Below, in pieces: positions 1 to 7,361 of a DNA stretch of 58,989 nt (position 1 is its first letter; every line of letters starts with the position of its first letter). Location: assembly GCA_025363455.1 (NCBI GenBank), contig JANYDW010000020.1:1-58989 (forward strand), in the 5' to 3' direction. This DNA is from Oleiharenicola sp. (GTDB lineage Bacteria > Verrucomicrobiota > Verrucomicrobiia > Opitutales > Opitutaceae). Below the pieces are notes generated by a model that saw nothing but the letters and a program-made list of their open reading frames with translations, ran no database searches and was not told where the DNA came from. A program made the translations under genes and the position numbers.

Positions 1-2
1 AG

Positions 3-197
3 TGCCAGCCCGAGATGGGCGACTGGTACGCGCGGTTGATGTACCAGTCAGGCACGCACAATGCGGCCGAGCCCCGGCCCAACCCAGTCAACAGCTTTCA
101 CGTCGCCCGCTATGGCCACCCGACGAAGTTTGGTTTCAAAGCCGAGCGTAGGGGTCAGGTTGCCTATTTCCCGAAGCACGGGCCGTCTGAGTTCTGA
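3..197 (+). pseudogene. Alpha-L-fucosidase-like (GH29) gene fragment, cut by a repeat
   Basis: The frame is open from the window edge and reads DWYARLMYQSGTHNAAE, later FHVARYGHPTKFGFK. This resembles the part of GH29 alpha-L-fucosidases where a DWYAR-type stretch is followed by a YGHPSKFGYKD-type stretch. Similarity stops at about 147, exactly where a repeat begins; the frame then runs through repeat sequence to a stop at 195-197. In the family this stretch lies in the N-terminal third, so the catalytic part is missing here. The likely reading is a decayed gene whose 3' part was lost when the repeats arrived. The family call rests on motif resemblance over only about 45 residues. Confidence 0.5.
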
Positions 198-225
198 CGG
201 CCCCCAGGAGACCGGACGAACACGG
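148..225. repeat. Partial left end of the 161-bp inverted-repeat element
   Basis: It begins GTAGGGGTCAGGTTGCC and runs to GACGAACACGGG, matching the first half of the full copies at 251-411 and 1099-1259. It then breaks off into two short copies of CCGAGCGTAGGGGGTC before the complete copy starts. This looks like a nested or recombined insertion. Confidence 0.75.
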
Positions 226-250
226 GCCGAGCGTAGGGGGTCGGCCGAGC

Positions 251-411
251 GTAGGGGGTCAGGTTGCCTATTTCCCGAAACACGGGCCGTCTGAGATCTG
301 ACGGCCCCCAGGAGACCGGACGAACACGGGATGAACGAATGGTGAGCGCCAGACGGAAGACCGCGATGACGACAAAACCGCCGATTGGGAAACAGGCAAC
401 CTGACCCCTAC
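251..411. repeat. 161-bp inverted-repeat element, copy 1 (MITE-like)
   Basis: The ends are GTAGGGGGTCAGGTTGCC and GGCAACCTGACCCCTAC, an imperfect terminal inverted repeat. The interior has no coding potential. Copy 2 at 1099-1259 has the same length and differs at very few positions (for example GATGACG against GATAACG). No target-site duplication is obvious. Confidence 0.8.
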
Positions 412-449
412 AGGCCGCCTTTCTAAGACAGCGCCCCATCTCCGAAAAA

Positions 450-1025
450 ATGAAAATCCTCCTTGTCGCGGGCAGTCTTCTAATGACCTGTCTCGCGGGC
501 TGCTACTCGGTTGAGCAATCAGAGGTCGAGCGCGGTTATCGGTGGATTCATCGCGGCAAGACGGACAAAGCGCTCGCCACATTCGATTCGGCCATTCGGA
601 AATATCCCGCAGGTTTGCTGGCGCATGTGGGGCGCGCCGATGCTCTTTTCGAAGCAGGGAGGGATCAAGAAGCTGTGACAGCGTATAGCGATGCCATCGA
701 CCTCCTGAAGGATCGCCGGCCCGAATCGGTTATTCACGGCGAAAGCGAAACGATCGGCCATCGGACTTTATCCTATCAAAACCAGGGACTGAGATTCCCC
801 TTCGGTTTGGAACCGTATCTTTATTTGCGCCGCGGAGGAGCCTACCATTCCCTGGCAATTTCCATTTCCAGCAGTGGGAATGAAAATCTGCGCAAAGCAG
901 TTTCGGACTATGATCGAGCGCTCGCCTTGGCACCCGACTACCAGGTGGCACAAGAGGAACGTAGCCGTCTGCAAAAAGAGTCCGAGCAGCTGATCCGCCC
1001 GAAGCAGTCCAGGAGCCTGAAATAG
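450..1025 (+). CDS. TPR-containing lipoprotein
   Basis: 191 residues. The N-terminus has a lipoprotein signal with lipobox LAGC, the acylated Cys being residue 18, so the protein should be anchored in a membrane facing the periplasm. After it come helical repeats of TPR type: RGYRWIHRGKTDKALATFD, then AHVGRADALFEAGRDQEAV, and a last unit near residues 140-170 ending YDRALALAPDYQ. TPR proteins are scaffolds; no partner can be named. The gene lies between the two 161-bp elements and its stop is followed directly by an antitoxin relic, so it sits on an inserted or rearranged segment. The start is chosen because the lipoprotein signal begins there. Confidence 0.8.
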   Translation: MKILLVAGSLLMTCLAGCYSVEQSEVERGYRWIHRGKTDKALATFDSAIRKYPAGLLAHVGRADALFEAGRDQEAVTAYSDAIDLLKDRRPESVIHGESETIGHRTLSYQNQGLRFPFGLEPYLYLRRGGAYHSLAISISSSGNENLRKAVSDYDRALALAPDYQVAQEERSRLQKESEQLIRPKQSRSLK

Positions 1026-1083
1026 GGTCCGGTTCGATCGCCGCCCCGCTGAAAAAGATGAAACAGCCAAAGCTCCCCCCGGG
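1026..1083 (+). pseudogene. Relic of an antitoxin 3' end
   Basis: The 58 bases after the lipoprotein stop translate to GSGSIAAPLKKMKQPKLPPG and nearly match the antitoxin gene at about 1670-1727 (GSGSIAAMLKKMKRPKLPPG). Nothing of the rest of that gene is present. It is a broken second copy of the C-terminal, toxin-binding end of the antitoxin. Confidence 0.8.
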
Positions 1084-1098
1084 GCGAGCGGGCCGAGC

Positions 1099-1259
1099 GT
1101 AGGGGGTCAGGTTGCCTATTTCCCGAAACACGGGCCGTCTGAGATCTGACGGCCCCCAGGAGACCGGACGAACACGGGATGAACGAATGGTGAGCGCCAG
1201 ACGGAAGACCGCGATAACGACAAAACCGCCGATTGGGAAACAGGCAACCTGACCCCTAC
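1099..1259. repeat. 161-bp inverted-repeat element, copy 2 (MITE-like)
   Basis: Almost identical to 251-411 in sequence, length and orientation. Together the two copies bracket the lipoprotein gene and the antitoxin relic. Both are followed by CAGGCCGCC, after which the flanks diverge. Confidence 0.8.
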
Positions 1260-1261
1260 AG

Positions 1262-1438
1262 GCCGCCCTGGTCGCCGGCTTTCTAGGCTTGTGGGGACTT
1301 CAGATTCAAACCCTGTCGGGATCGATTGCATTCGTTTCGGCATTCGCCATCGCACTCGCCGTCATTTTTGCGGTCGTGGGCCCCGAATACGGGGTCGGGT
1401 TGTGGGGTGTGGGGCGGCCGGCCGACAACAGGCCTTGA
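1262..1438 (+). pseudogene. C-terminal fragment of a membrane protein, possibly an MFS transporter
   Basis: Directly after copy 2 an open frame without its own start reads AALVAGFLGLWGLQIQTL, then two hydrophobic stretches ending FAVVGPEYGVG, and stops at 1436-1438. A last transmembrane helix followed by a short tail with a GPE motif is typical of the C-terminus of MFS sugar transporters. Its 5' end is replaced by the repeat. Together with the fucosidase-like piece at the window start, this suggests an ancestral sugar locus broken at the repeat. The family assignment is tentative. Confidence 0.4.
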
Positions 1439-1469
1439 CGGCTCTTTCAATCGAGCTATTCTAGCTTTT

Positions 1470-1775
1470 ATGAAAACCGCCAGCGTAACCGAATCAAAAA
1501 ATGGCCTCAGCCGCCTCCTGCGCCAGGTGAAGGCGGGCAAGAGCGTGCTGATCTTCGACCGCAACGTCCCGGTGGCCCGCCTTGAACCGATCTCCCCAGG
1601 TTCCCTGCCGGATGACCAGCGCCTGCTGTCTCTGGAACGACAAGGCCTGATCCGACGCCCCCTAAAGTCCGGTTCGATCGCCGCCATGCTGAAAAAGATG
1701 AAACGGCCAAAACTCCCCCCGGGGGCCAGCCTGGTTGATGCGGTTTTAGCGGAACGCGCTGAGGATACACGGTGA
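1470..1775 (+). CDS. Type II antitoxin, Phd/YefM-like (VapB partner of the next gene)
   Basis: 101 residues from the ATG at 1470; the longer open frame upstream runs through the transporter relic and is not used. The N-terminus MKTASVTESKNGLSRLLRQV, followed by KAGKSVLIFDRNVPVARLEP, is the Phd/YefM pattern (a small DNA-binding fold that keeps the toxin silent and represses its own operon). The C-terminal half, with basic LKKMKRPKLPPG, is the expected toxin-binding tail. The stop overlaps the next start (GTGA), so translation is coupled. The same tail exists as a relic at 1026-1083. Confidence 0.85.
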   Translation: MKTASVTESKNGLSRLLRQVKAGKSVLIFDRNVPVARLEPISPGSLPDDQRLLSLERQGLIRRPLKSGSIAAMLKKMKRPKLPPGASLVDAVLAERAEDTR

Positions 1776-2188
1776 AATTCTGGGACACCTCGGCCGTTGT
1801 GCCCCTGCTGACCGACGAGGCGACGAGCAGCCTGCGTTTGCGGCAAGCCGAGGAAGGCGGCATGCTCGTCTGGTGGGCAACTTCGGTCGAGTGCCTGTCG
1901 GCGGTGCAGCGGGCGGTGCGGGCAGGAATAGTTTCCGAGCGGGAGTATCCGAACATTGTCGGCCATCTGCGCGAGTTGGAACAGCACTGGACCGAAATCG
2001 AACCCACCCAGCAGGTCAGGCTGCAGGCAGAACGCTTGCTCCGTACCCATCCCTTGCGCGCGGCCGACGCCCTGCAGCTCGCGGCCGCCATCATCGGCGC
2101 CGAATACGAACCCAATGGCATGACCTTCCTGACCGGTGACACCCGCCTGGCCGAGGCCGCCGCGAAGGAAGGCTTCAAAGTCGAGTAG
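1772..2188 (+). CDS. PIN-domain toxin, VapC family
   Basis: 138 residues with a GTG start overlapping the antitoxin stop. PIN-domain ribonucleases cut RNA with a Mg-binding acidic cluster. Here the cluster is visible: D5 in MKFWDTSAVVPLL, E40 in TSVECLSA, D98 in RAADALQLAAA and D122 in FLTGDTRLAEAA. The length is normal for the family, so the toxin appears intact. The target RNA cannot be told from the sequence. Confidence 0.9.
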   Translation: MKFWDTSAVVPLLTDEATSSLRLRQAEEGGMLVWWATSVECLSAVQRAVRAGIVSEREYPNIVGHLRELEQHWTEIEPTQQVRLQAERLLRTHPLRAADALQLAAAIIGAEYEPNGMTFLTGDTRLAEAAAKEGFKVE

Positions 2189-2227
2189 TGAACCAATCCG
2201 ACCAGCTTGGTAAAGGCAGCGCGCATC

Positions 2228-2330
2228 GTTCCTTCACCCCACCCAGCCCAGCACCTCGCGGATGACTCACGCCACGTCGTCGTTGCTCAGACCAAGCACG
2301 GCCAACGGGACTTCAGGCGAGGCAAAGCCC
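2228..2330 (-). pseudogene. Relic of a DegT-type aminotransferase C-terminus
   Basis: Read leftward, this stretch gives LGLSNDDVA, an in-frame stop, then VIREVLGWVG. The intact aminotransferase at 4898-6007 ends HPGLSDDDVARVIREVLAW. The match covers the last 20-30 codons only. It lies 2.6 kb from the intact gene, on the far side of ydbL-ynbE-ydbH. The rest of the 2189-2372 gap shows nothing else. Confidence 0.65.
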
Positions 2331-2372
2331 CACCTGAGCAGGCGGTGGTTTTCTCAGCTAGCCGGCAACCAT

Positions 2373-2741
2373 TTACTTTTTCTTCCAGGCGCCGCTCTCG
2401 TCCTGCACCCAGACGCCCGGGCGGCTGTTGGCGGCGATCTGCTTGGCGCGGGCGTGACCGACCGACTCCGCGGTGGCGCCGGTCTCCTTGGCAATAATTT
2501 CGTAGACGGCCTCGCGGTCGCGGTTTTCCTCGGCCACCAGGCTGGCGGCGTCGGCCTTGCCGGCCGCCCGTACCTCGAGCAGACCGCGGTTGTTCTCGCC
2601 GACGGCCTCGGACGTTTTCATGGTATCAATGGCCGGCAGGCGCGCCGCCATCTGGCGGCGAAGGTCGGCGGCACTCGCGGCGAAGACTGTCACCGTGACA
2701 ACGCAGAGGGCGGCAAAAAGGGAAATGAGGCGTAGTTTCAT
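2373..2741 (-). CDS. ydbL: YdbL family (DUF1318) periplasmic protein
   Basis: 122 residues with a signal peptide (MKLRLISLFAALCVVTVTVF, then AASA). The mature part has the DUF1318 pattern: DLRRQMAARLPAIDTMK, GLLEVR, AEENRDREAVYEIIAKETG and a C-terminal RPGVWVQDESGAW. In E. coli YdbL is encoded with YdbH and YnbE, which together help move lipids to the outer membrane. The same three genes occur here in the same order (ydbH, ynbE, ydbL on the leftward strand), which strengthens the call. It starts 5 bases after ynbE ends. Confidence 0.85.
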   Translation of the reverse strand: MKLRLISLFAALCVVTVTVFAASAADLRRQMAARLPAIDTMKTSEAVGENNRGLLEVRAAGKADAASLVAEENRDREAVYEIIAKETGATAESVGHARAKQIAANSRPGVWVQDESGAWKKK

Positions 2742-2746
2742 GGCGT

Positions 2747-2944
2747 TCAGGGTTTGGAGGGGGCGATGGTTGCGGACTTCTTGTCGAGGTCGCCGAAGAA
2801 ATCATCCAGCGCCTTCTCCACCCGCACGTTCACGTCCACGGTGATGTGGATCGGCTTCACCTCGATGGGCTCGGTCTTGACGTTGAGGCAGCCGGCGAGG
2901 AGGAGCGGTAGGAGCAGGGCGAAGGGGAAAAGTCGGCGGTGCAT
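2747..2944 (-). CDS. ynbE: YnbE-like lipoprotein
   Basis: 65 residues. The signal sequence ends in lipobox LAGC with Cys19 as the lipidated residue. The mature part carries KPIHITVDVNVRVEKALDDF, the conserved core of YnbE proteins. In E. coli YnbE is an outer-membrane lipoprotein that works with the inner-membrane AsmA-like protein YdbH as a trans-envelope lipid bridge. The length fits the family. Confidence 0.85.
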   Translation of the reverse strand: MHRRLFPFALLLPLLLAGCLNVKTEPIEVKPIHITVDVNVRVEKALDDFFGDLDKKSATIAPSKP

Positions 2945-3001
2945 GGGAAGGGTGTTGGTTTAGTCATCTCGGGCGGGAGAAAGTGCCCGACAAATCAATT
3001 A

Positions 3002-3087
3002 GCCACAAGAAGCACAAAAAACGCAAAAAGGGAACCTTCGCGCAGCCACCTTCCCTCGTTTTCGTGTTTCTGGTGTTTTTCGTGGCC
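3002..3087. repeat. Inverted repeat of CACAAAAA-type words
   Basis: The left half contains GCCACAAGAAGCACAAAAAA and the right half GTGTTTCTGGTGTTTTTCGTGG, so the two sides pair imperfectly. It fills the gap between ydbH and ynbE and may fold in the mRNA. Confidence 0.6.
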
Positions 3088-3095
3088 ATTCCGGA

Positions 3096-4577
3096 TCACT
3101 TCCCCGCCCCGATGCTCAGGCGCGAGTCCAGGCCCATGTTGATGAGTTTCTCCAGGGGGCCGTTGACATTCAGGTCGAGCGTGACCGGTGCCTTCACGTC
3201 CTTGTCGACCGGCTCTCCCGCAATATGCAATTGCGCCGAGCGTCCCTCCGGGGCGTTGGTCGGTCGGATATCCAGGCGCAACTCGCTGAGCTTGAGCTTC
3301 AGCAGGCCGGACTCGACCTTCTGCAGCACGGCAAATCCGGGACTGCCAGGCGTGGCCCCACCCGTGAGCAGGCCCTTGGCGTTTAACTGGAGCTCGGCGG
3401 AGACCCCGGGTTTCAGTGCCAGCCAACCGGTGCCGAGGCGCAGGCCGTCCTGATTGATCCGCACCGGCACGCGGCCGTTGACCTGGCCGGTGGCCTTGGC
3501 GGGCAGATCCTTCGTCAAGGCCATCACTTCCTCGATACTGACATTCTCCACCAGCAGCACCGCATCCAGTTCCCGCCGGCTCGGCACCAGCCGGAAAGGC
3601 TCGGCGGCAATCCGACCGCCCAAGGTCTGCAGCGAGACCTGCGAGACCGCGATCCGATCCGGGCCCTCCAAGGCAAAGGCCCCTTGCAAATCGCGCATGG
3701 TCAGCTGGCCGATGCGCAGTTCCCGTAGGGTGAGCGTGCCGGGCTTGGTGATGACGTGCGCGAAGTCGGTGAATTCCAGGTCGGCGGAGATTCCTTCCCC
3801 CGTAACGGCCTTGGCGACCGAGACCGCCCGGCCTTCCCGGAGCTTCAGACTGCCGCCCACCGCCAGCTTTCCGCCGGCGAACCGGCCCGCGGCATTGCCA
3901 CTAAAAATCCCCTCCACCTCCCAGTCCTCGGCCGGCAAGGAGACGAGGTGCTGCAGGAAGCCCTGCCATTTTTTCAGGTCGAGCGACAGCTCCGGCAGCG
4001 TGAAAGCCAGTTCGCCGTTACCTCCGTCGAGGCGCCCGGTCCCGCTGAGGGCTAGTCCGGGCGCGGTCACCTGCGTTTGCCCCGTCCAACCACCTACGCC
4101 CGTTGGCTGGGCGTTGATTTTCACGGTCAAGGCCTGGTCCGGCAGACCGGCGGCCTGCAGGACCAATTGCCCGTCGATCGAGATCTCCTCGAGTGGCAGG
4201 CTGACCGGTCTCCCGGACGGAGCGGCAGGAGCGGCCGGCTGGTTGCCCACCAGGTGATCGACGTTGAGTGCCATCTGCGCCTGCTGGATCTGCAGCTTGC
4301 CCAACGAGAGGCTCCACCAGTGCGCCCGGTCCAGACTGACCCGCTTGGCGGCGAAAGGCTGAAGGCGGACCAGAAAACCTATATCCTCCACCACGACCCG
4401 CCAGAGCGAGGCTTGGGTTACTTGGAACCGGACCTCCGACGCACCGGCGGACTTCAGCGCGGTACCGATGGCCAGACCGGTCAGAAAAACCCGGGCGACC
4501 AAGGCAAGCATCAGCAAAACCAGACTGAAAATTCCAGCGCCTAGCAGGAGGCGGCGTCTAGTGAAGACATGAGTCAT
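3096..4577 (-). CDS. ydbH: YdbH-like AsmA-superfamily inner-membrane protein
   Basis: 493 residues. An N-terminal membrane helix (about residues 8-37, RRLLLGAGIFSLVLLMLALV) is followed by a long beta-rich region of the AsmA/YdbH type with repeated patterns such as LRIGQLTMRDLQGAFAL and ISIDGQLVLQAAGL. The end has NVNGPLEKLINMGLD. E. coli YdbH is about 880 residues, so this is a short version. Such proteins span the periplasm as a hydrophobic groove that carries phospholipids. The family call depends partly on the neighbours ynbE and ydbL downstream; the protein alone would be called AsmA-like. Confidence 0.65.
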   Translation of the reverse strand: MTHVFTRRRLLLGAGIFSLVLLMLALVARVFLTGLAIGTALKSAGASEVRFQVTQASLWRVVVEDIGFLVRLQPFAAKRVSLDRAHWWSLSLGKLQIQQAQMALNVDHLVGNQPAAPAAPSGRPVSLPLEEISIDGQLVLQAAGLPDQALTVKINAQPTGVGGWTGQTQVTAPGLALSGTGRLDGGNGELAFTLPELSLDLKKWQGFLQHLVSLPAEDWEVEGIFSGNAAGRFAGGKLAVGGSLKLREGRAVSVAKAVTGEGISADLEFTDFAHVITKPGTLTLRELRIGQLTMRDLQGAFALEGPDRIAVSQVSLQTLGGRIAAEPFRLVPSRRELDAVLLVENVSIEEVMALTKDLPAKATGQVNGRVPVRINQDGLRLGTGWLALKPGVSAELQLNAKGLLTGGATPGSPGFAVLQKVESGLLKLKLSELRLDIRPTNAPEGRSAQLHIAGEPVDKDVKAPVTLDLNVNGPLEKLINMGLDSRLSIGAGK

Positions 4578-4690
4578 AGGTGGACAAATCCGACAGCACG
4601 TTCAGGCAGAGGCTCCCACTACAAGGCAAACTGCCGGCGGCGCCATGAAAATATGCCGGCGGAGCGATCGTCGCACTGGATCAGCAGGGA

Positions 4691-4902
4691 CCTAGCCTGC
4701 ATATTTCACGCTCACCCGTGTCGGCAGGACAGACCGTTCCGCGTGCTTTCCGAACCTGTCATTGCGAGGAGCGCAGCCGTTTCGACAAGCTCAAGGCCCC
4801 GAGCCCGTCGAGGGGCGACGAAGCAATCCAGTGAGATGGATCGCCACGCCCGACTTCGTCGGGCTCGCGATGACAATCCGGGTGTGAAATATGCAGGCTA
4901 GG
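4691..4902. repeat. 212-bp element with 19-bp perfect terminal inverted repeats
   Basis: The ends are CCTAGCCTGCATATTTCAC (4691-4709) and GTGAAATATGCAGGCTAGG (4884-4902). Nested inside is a GTCATTGCGAGG...CGCGATGAC palindrome (4758-4874), and inside that a TTCGACAAGCTCAAGG-type repeat (4781-4815). The right end contains the TAG stop of the aminotransferase gene. The rest of the 4578-4897 gap shows no gene. Confidence 0.8.
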
Positions 4903-6007
4903 CCGTCCAAGCCAGCACCTCGCGAATAACCCGCGCCACGTCGTCATCACTCAGGCCTGGATGCAGGGGCAGCGAAAGCACCTCCGCGCAGGCTTGCTCG
5001 GTGTGCGGGAAAGACAGCGCCGCGTCGTGATACGCGGGCTGGCGGTGGATCGGCACGGGATAAAGAATGCCGCACAGGATGCCTTGCTTCTCGAGGTGGG
5101 TCTTGAGTTCGTCTCGTCGGGGCGTGCGAACGACAAACTGGTGCCAACAATGGGCGCGACCTGCCAACACGAGAGGCAGTGTCAGCTTGGTGCTTTTCAG
5201 TCCGACCAGATATTGGCCGGCGATGGCCGTCCGTCGGGCGTTCTCGGCGTCGAGTCGGGCCAGCCGCACCCGAAGGATCGCCGCCTGGATCTCATCGAGC
5301 CGGCTGTTGCGTCCGTGCGCCTCGCTCACATAGCGCTTGCGCCAGCCGTATTGCCGCAACGCCCGCACCTGGTCCAATAGCGCCGGATCATTGCCGCACA
5401 CCGCCCCCCCGTCGCCCAGTGCGCCGAGGTTCTTGGTGGGATAAAAACTGAACGCCGCCAGCTGGCCCCAGGTGCCCGCCTTGCGTCCGCCGATGGCCGC
5501 ACCGTGCGCCTGCGCGCAGTCCTCGATCACAATGAGATGGTGCTTCTCCGCGACTTCCATCAGGCGCGGCATGTCCACCGCCTGGCCGTACAGGTGCACC
5601 GGCACGACCGCCTTGATCTTCGGGTCGCGCAGGGTAGCCAGCAGGTTCTCCAGCGCCGCGACATCGAGCAGCATGGTTGCCGGATCGATCTCGGTATAGA
5701 ACGGCCGCGCTCCCGCCGCCTTGATCGCGGAGACAGTTGCCGTGACGGTGTTGGCGACGGTGACGACCTTGTCACCCGGGTTGATGCCCGCTGCTTGGAG
5801 GGCCAGCTCGATGGCATCCGTGCCATTGGCCACGCCGACCGTGCCCGCGACACCCAGCCACGCGGAGAATTCCTTCTCAAAGGCCTCGACCTCGGGACCA
5901 AGGATGTAGTGCCCGCTCGACAGGACCCGCGCGATGGCGGCGTCAATCTCGGCCTTGGCGGCAAGGTAGGAGGCTTTCGGGTCAGCGGGGATGATTTTCT
6001 TTTGCAC
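4898..6007 (-). CDS. DegT/DnrJ/EryC1 family PLP-dependent sugar aminotransferase
   Basis: 369 residues from a GTG at 6007; the open frame extends to an ATG at 6088, but those extra 27 residues are encoded by intergenic repeat sequence. Neither start has a good ribosome binding site. The fold is clear: NGTDAIELALQAAG (cofactor phosphate region), VIEDCAQAHGA with the Asp that contacts the pyridine ring, and SFYPTKNLGALGDGG, whose Lys192 should bind PLP. Members transfer an amino group to a keto sugar nucleotide for cell-surface glycans; HGRNSRLDEIQAAIL is typical. It lies downstream of an epimerase gene, which fits nucleotide-sugar synthesis. The exact sugar is not predictable. Confidence 0.88.
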   Translation of the reverse strand: MQKKIIPADPKASYLAAKAEIDAAIARVLSSGHYILGPEVEAFEKEFSAWLGVAGTVGVANGTDAIELALQAAGINPGDKVVTVANTVTATVSAIKAAGARPFYTEIDPATMLLDVAALENLLATLRDPKIKAVVPVHLYGQAVDMPRLMEVAEKHHLIVIEDCAQAHGAAIGGRKAGTWGQLAAFSFYPTKNLGALGDGGAVCGNDPALLDQVRALRQYGWRKRYVSEAHGRNSRLDEIQAAILRVRLARLDAENARRTAIAGQYLVGLKSTKLTLPLVLAGRAHCWHQFVVRTPRRDELKTHLEKQGILCGILYPVPIHRQPAYHDAALSFPHTEQACAEVLSLPLHPGLSDDDVARVIREVLAWTA

Positions 6008-6037
6008 AGGAGGAAACGGAGAGAACGGAGGAGGATT

Positions 6038-6200
6038 TAACCACGGATCACACGGATGGGCACGGATGATCGGAAAACTTGTAACCACTAATCCACACTA
6101 AGTTTTCACTAATCCGGATTAGTGACCCATTAGTGTTCATTAGTGGTTAAAAGGTTTTTGCACCTGACTCTAGCCGTATTCATTCGTGCCATCCGTGGTA
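6038..6200. repeat. Nested palindrome: outer ATCCGTG words, inner CACTAAT words
   Basis: The outer halves are CCACGGATCACACGGATGGG on the left and TTCGTGCCATCCGTGG on the right. The inner halves (6082-6115 and 6116-6149) are TAACCACTAATCCACACTAA and its inverted partner ending TTCATTAGTGGTTA. It fills the gap between the epimerase and aminotransferase genes. Confidence 0.75.
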
Positions 6201-6215
6201 GTCCGCTGCCTTGGT

Positions 6216-7217
6216 TCAAAGGTAATGTTTCAGCTCGCGGCGGTAATAGGCCACGGTCTTCGTGAGCGCCTGCCGGATCGTCGTTCGCGGCTGCCAGCCG
6301 AGCTCGCGCCCGATCAGGCCGCAGTCGGAGTAGTAGTCGCCGATGTCGATTTTTCGCCGGGCGGCCGGGAACGGCTTCACGCGATAACTCCCCCGCCCGG
6401 CCACTGCCACCAGTTCCTTCGCCAGCTCCCGCAGGCTGATGTGGCCCACCCCGCCGAGGTTGAACACGCGCCCCACCGCCGAGGGGTGAGTCGCGGCGAG
6501 CAGAAAAGCTTCCACGGCGTCGTCCACGTAAGTGAAGTCGCGGAGCTGCTCCCCGCCCCACACCTCGATCGGTTTACGCTCAAGGATCTGCTTGATCCAC
6601 ACGCCGACGAAAGTCTGGCGGGCATCCTTCACCCGCATGCGGGGGCCGATGGTATTGGTCAGGCGCAGCACGGTGCCGGGCACGCCGTGGACCTCGCTGT
6701 AAAGCAGATGATACTCCTCGCCGGCGAGCTTGTTGATGCCGTTCACGTCCACCGGACGCAGCGGGTGCTTCTCGTCGACCGGCAAGTAGTCGGGCCGACC
6801 ATAGATCTGTCGGGTGCTGGCGAAGACGACGCGGAGCTGCGGATTGTGCCGCCGGCAGGCCTCCAGGAGCGTGAGTTGGGCGCGGCAGTTAATCTCCAGG
6901 TCTGTCTCCGGGTCGGTCATCGAGTCCATGTGGCTCGTCTGCCCGGCGAGGTTGAACAGGAAATGCTGACCGCGCAGAAACTCCGGGAGGCTGTGCCGGT
7001 CGCGCACGTCGGAGAGGTTGATGTCGAGTTTGTGCTCGAAGCCGCGGACATTGCGCCGGTTTCCGCCGTACTCGGGGATCAGACTGTCGAGCAGCGTGAC
7101 CTTGGCGCCGAGGCCCACCAGGGTGCGCGCCAGGTTGGAGCCGATAAATCCCAGGCCCCCGGTGATGAGCACGCGCTTCCCTCGGAAGGCTGGCGCAAAT
7201 GACGGACGGGATTTCAT
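6216..7217 (-). CDS. NAD-dependent nucleotide-sugar epimerase/dehydratase (extended SDR)
   Basis: 333 residues from ATG 7217; the frame upstream of it is intergenic. The Rossmann signature is GGLGFIGSNLA (residues 20-30), and FNLAGQTSHMDSM and FASTRQIYG are typical of extended SDRs that act on nucleotide sugars. The catalytic YxxxK motif is changed: residues 159-163 read NGINK, so Asn stands where Tyr is normal, while Lys163 and Ser134 remain. The protein otherwise looks whole, including WGGEQLRDFTYVDDAVEAF. It precedes the aminotransferase gene on the same strand, so both may act in one pathway for a surface sugar. Whether it epimerises, decarboxylates or dehydrates cannot be decided. Confidence 0.8.
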   Translation of the reverse strand: MKSRPSFAPAFRGKRVLITGGLGFIGSNLARTLVGLGAKVTLLDSLIPEYGGNRRNVRGFEHKLDINLSDVRDRHSLPEFLRGQHFLFNLAGQTSHMDSMTDPETDLEINCRAQLTLLEACRRHNPQLRVVFASTRQIYGRPDYLPVDEKHPLRPVDVNGINKLAGEEYHLLYSEVHGVPGTVLRLTNTIGPRMRVKDARQTFVGVWIKQILERKPIEVWGGEQLRDFTYVDDAVEAFLLAATHPSAVGRVFNLGGVGHISLRELAKELVAVAGRGSYRVKPFPAARRKIDIGDYYSDCGLIGRELGWQPRTTIRQALTKTVAYYRRELKHYL

Positions 7218-7296
7218 CAGATGCGCGCCACGCTTGCACCGGAACCGCCGGGAAACAAGCGCGCAGTGGGGGCCGGAGCCTTGGCGCGCTAGCGCC

Positions 7297-7361
7297 GGTA
7301 GGGCGCGACCGCTGGGCGCGCCGCGAATAGGCAACGGCGGGCCCAGCGGTCCCGCCCTACC
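7297..7361. repeat. GTAG...CTAC palindrome (REPIN-like) after folC
   Basis: The halves are GGTAGGGCGCGACCGCTGGG and CCCAGCGGTCCCGCCCTACC with about 24 bases between. It touches the folC stop codon and could end that transcript. Confidence 0.75.

Noticed and set aside
4569..4901. An open frame of 110 codons upstream of ydbH
   Set aside because: It consists of the nested repeat element at 4691-4902 read through; no start context and no protein features.
6007..6088. ATG start at 6088 for the aminotransferase
   Set aside because: The added residues are coded by the CACGGAT-word repeat and match nothing in the family; the GTG at 6007 fits the family start better.
6038..6200. CRISPR array from repeated ATCCGTG and CTAAT words
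   Set aside because: The repeats are 7-12 bases, inverted and degenerate, with no unique spacers; there are no cas genes in the window.
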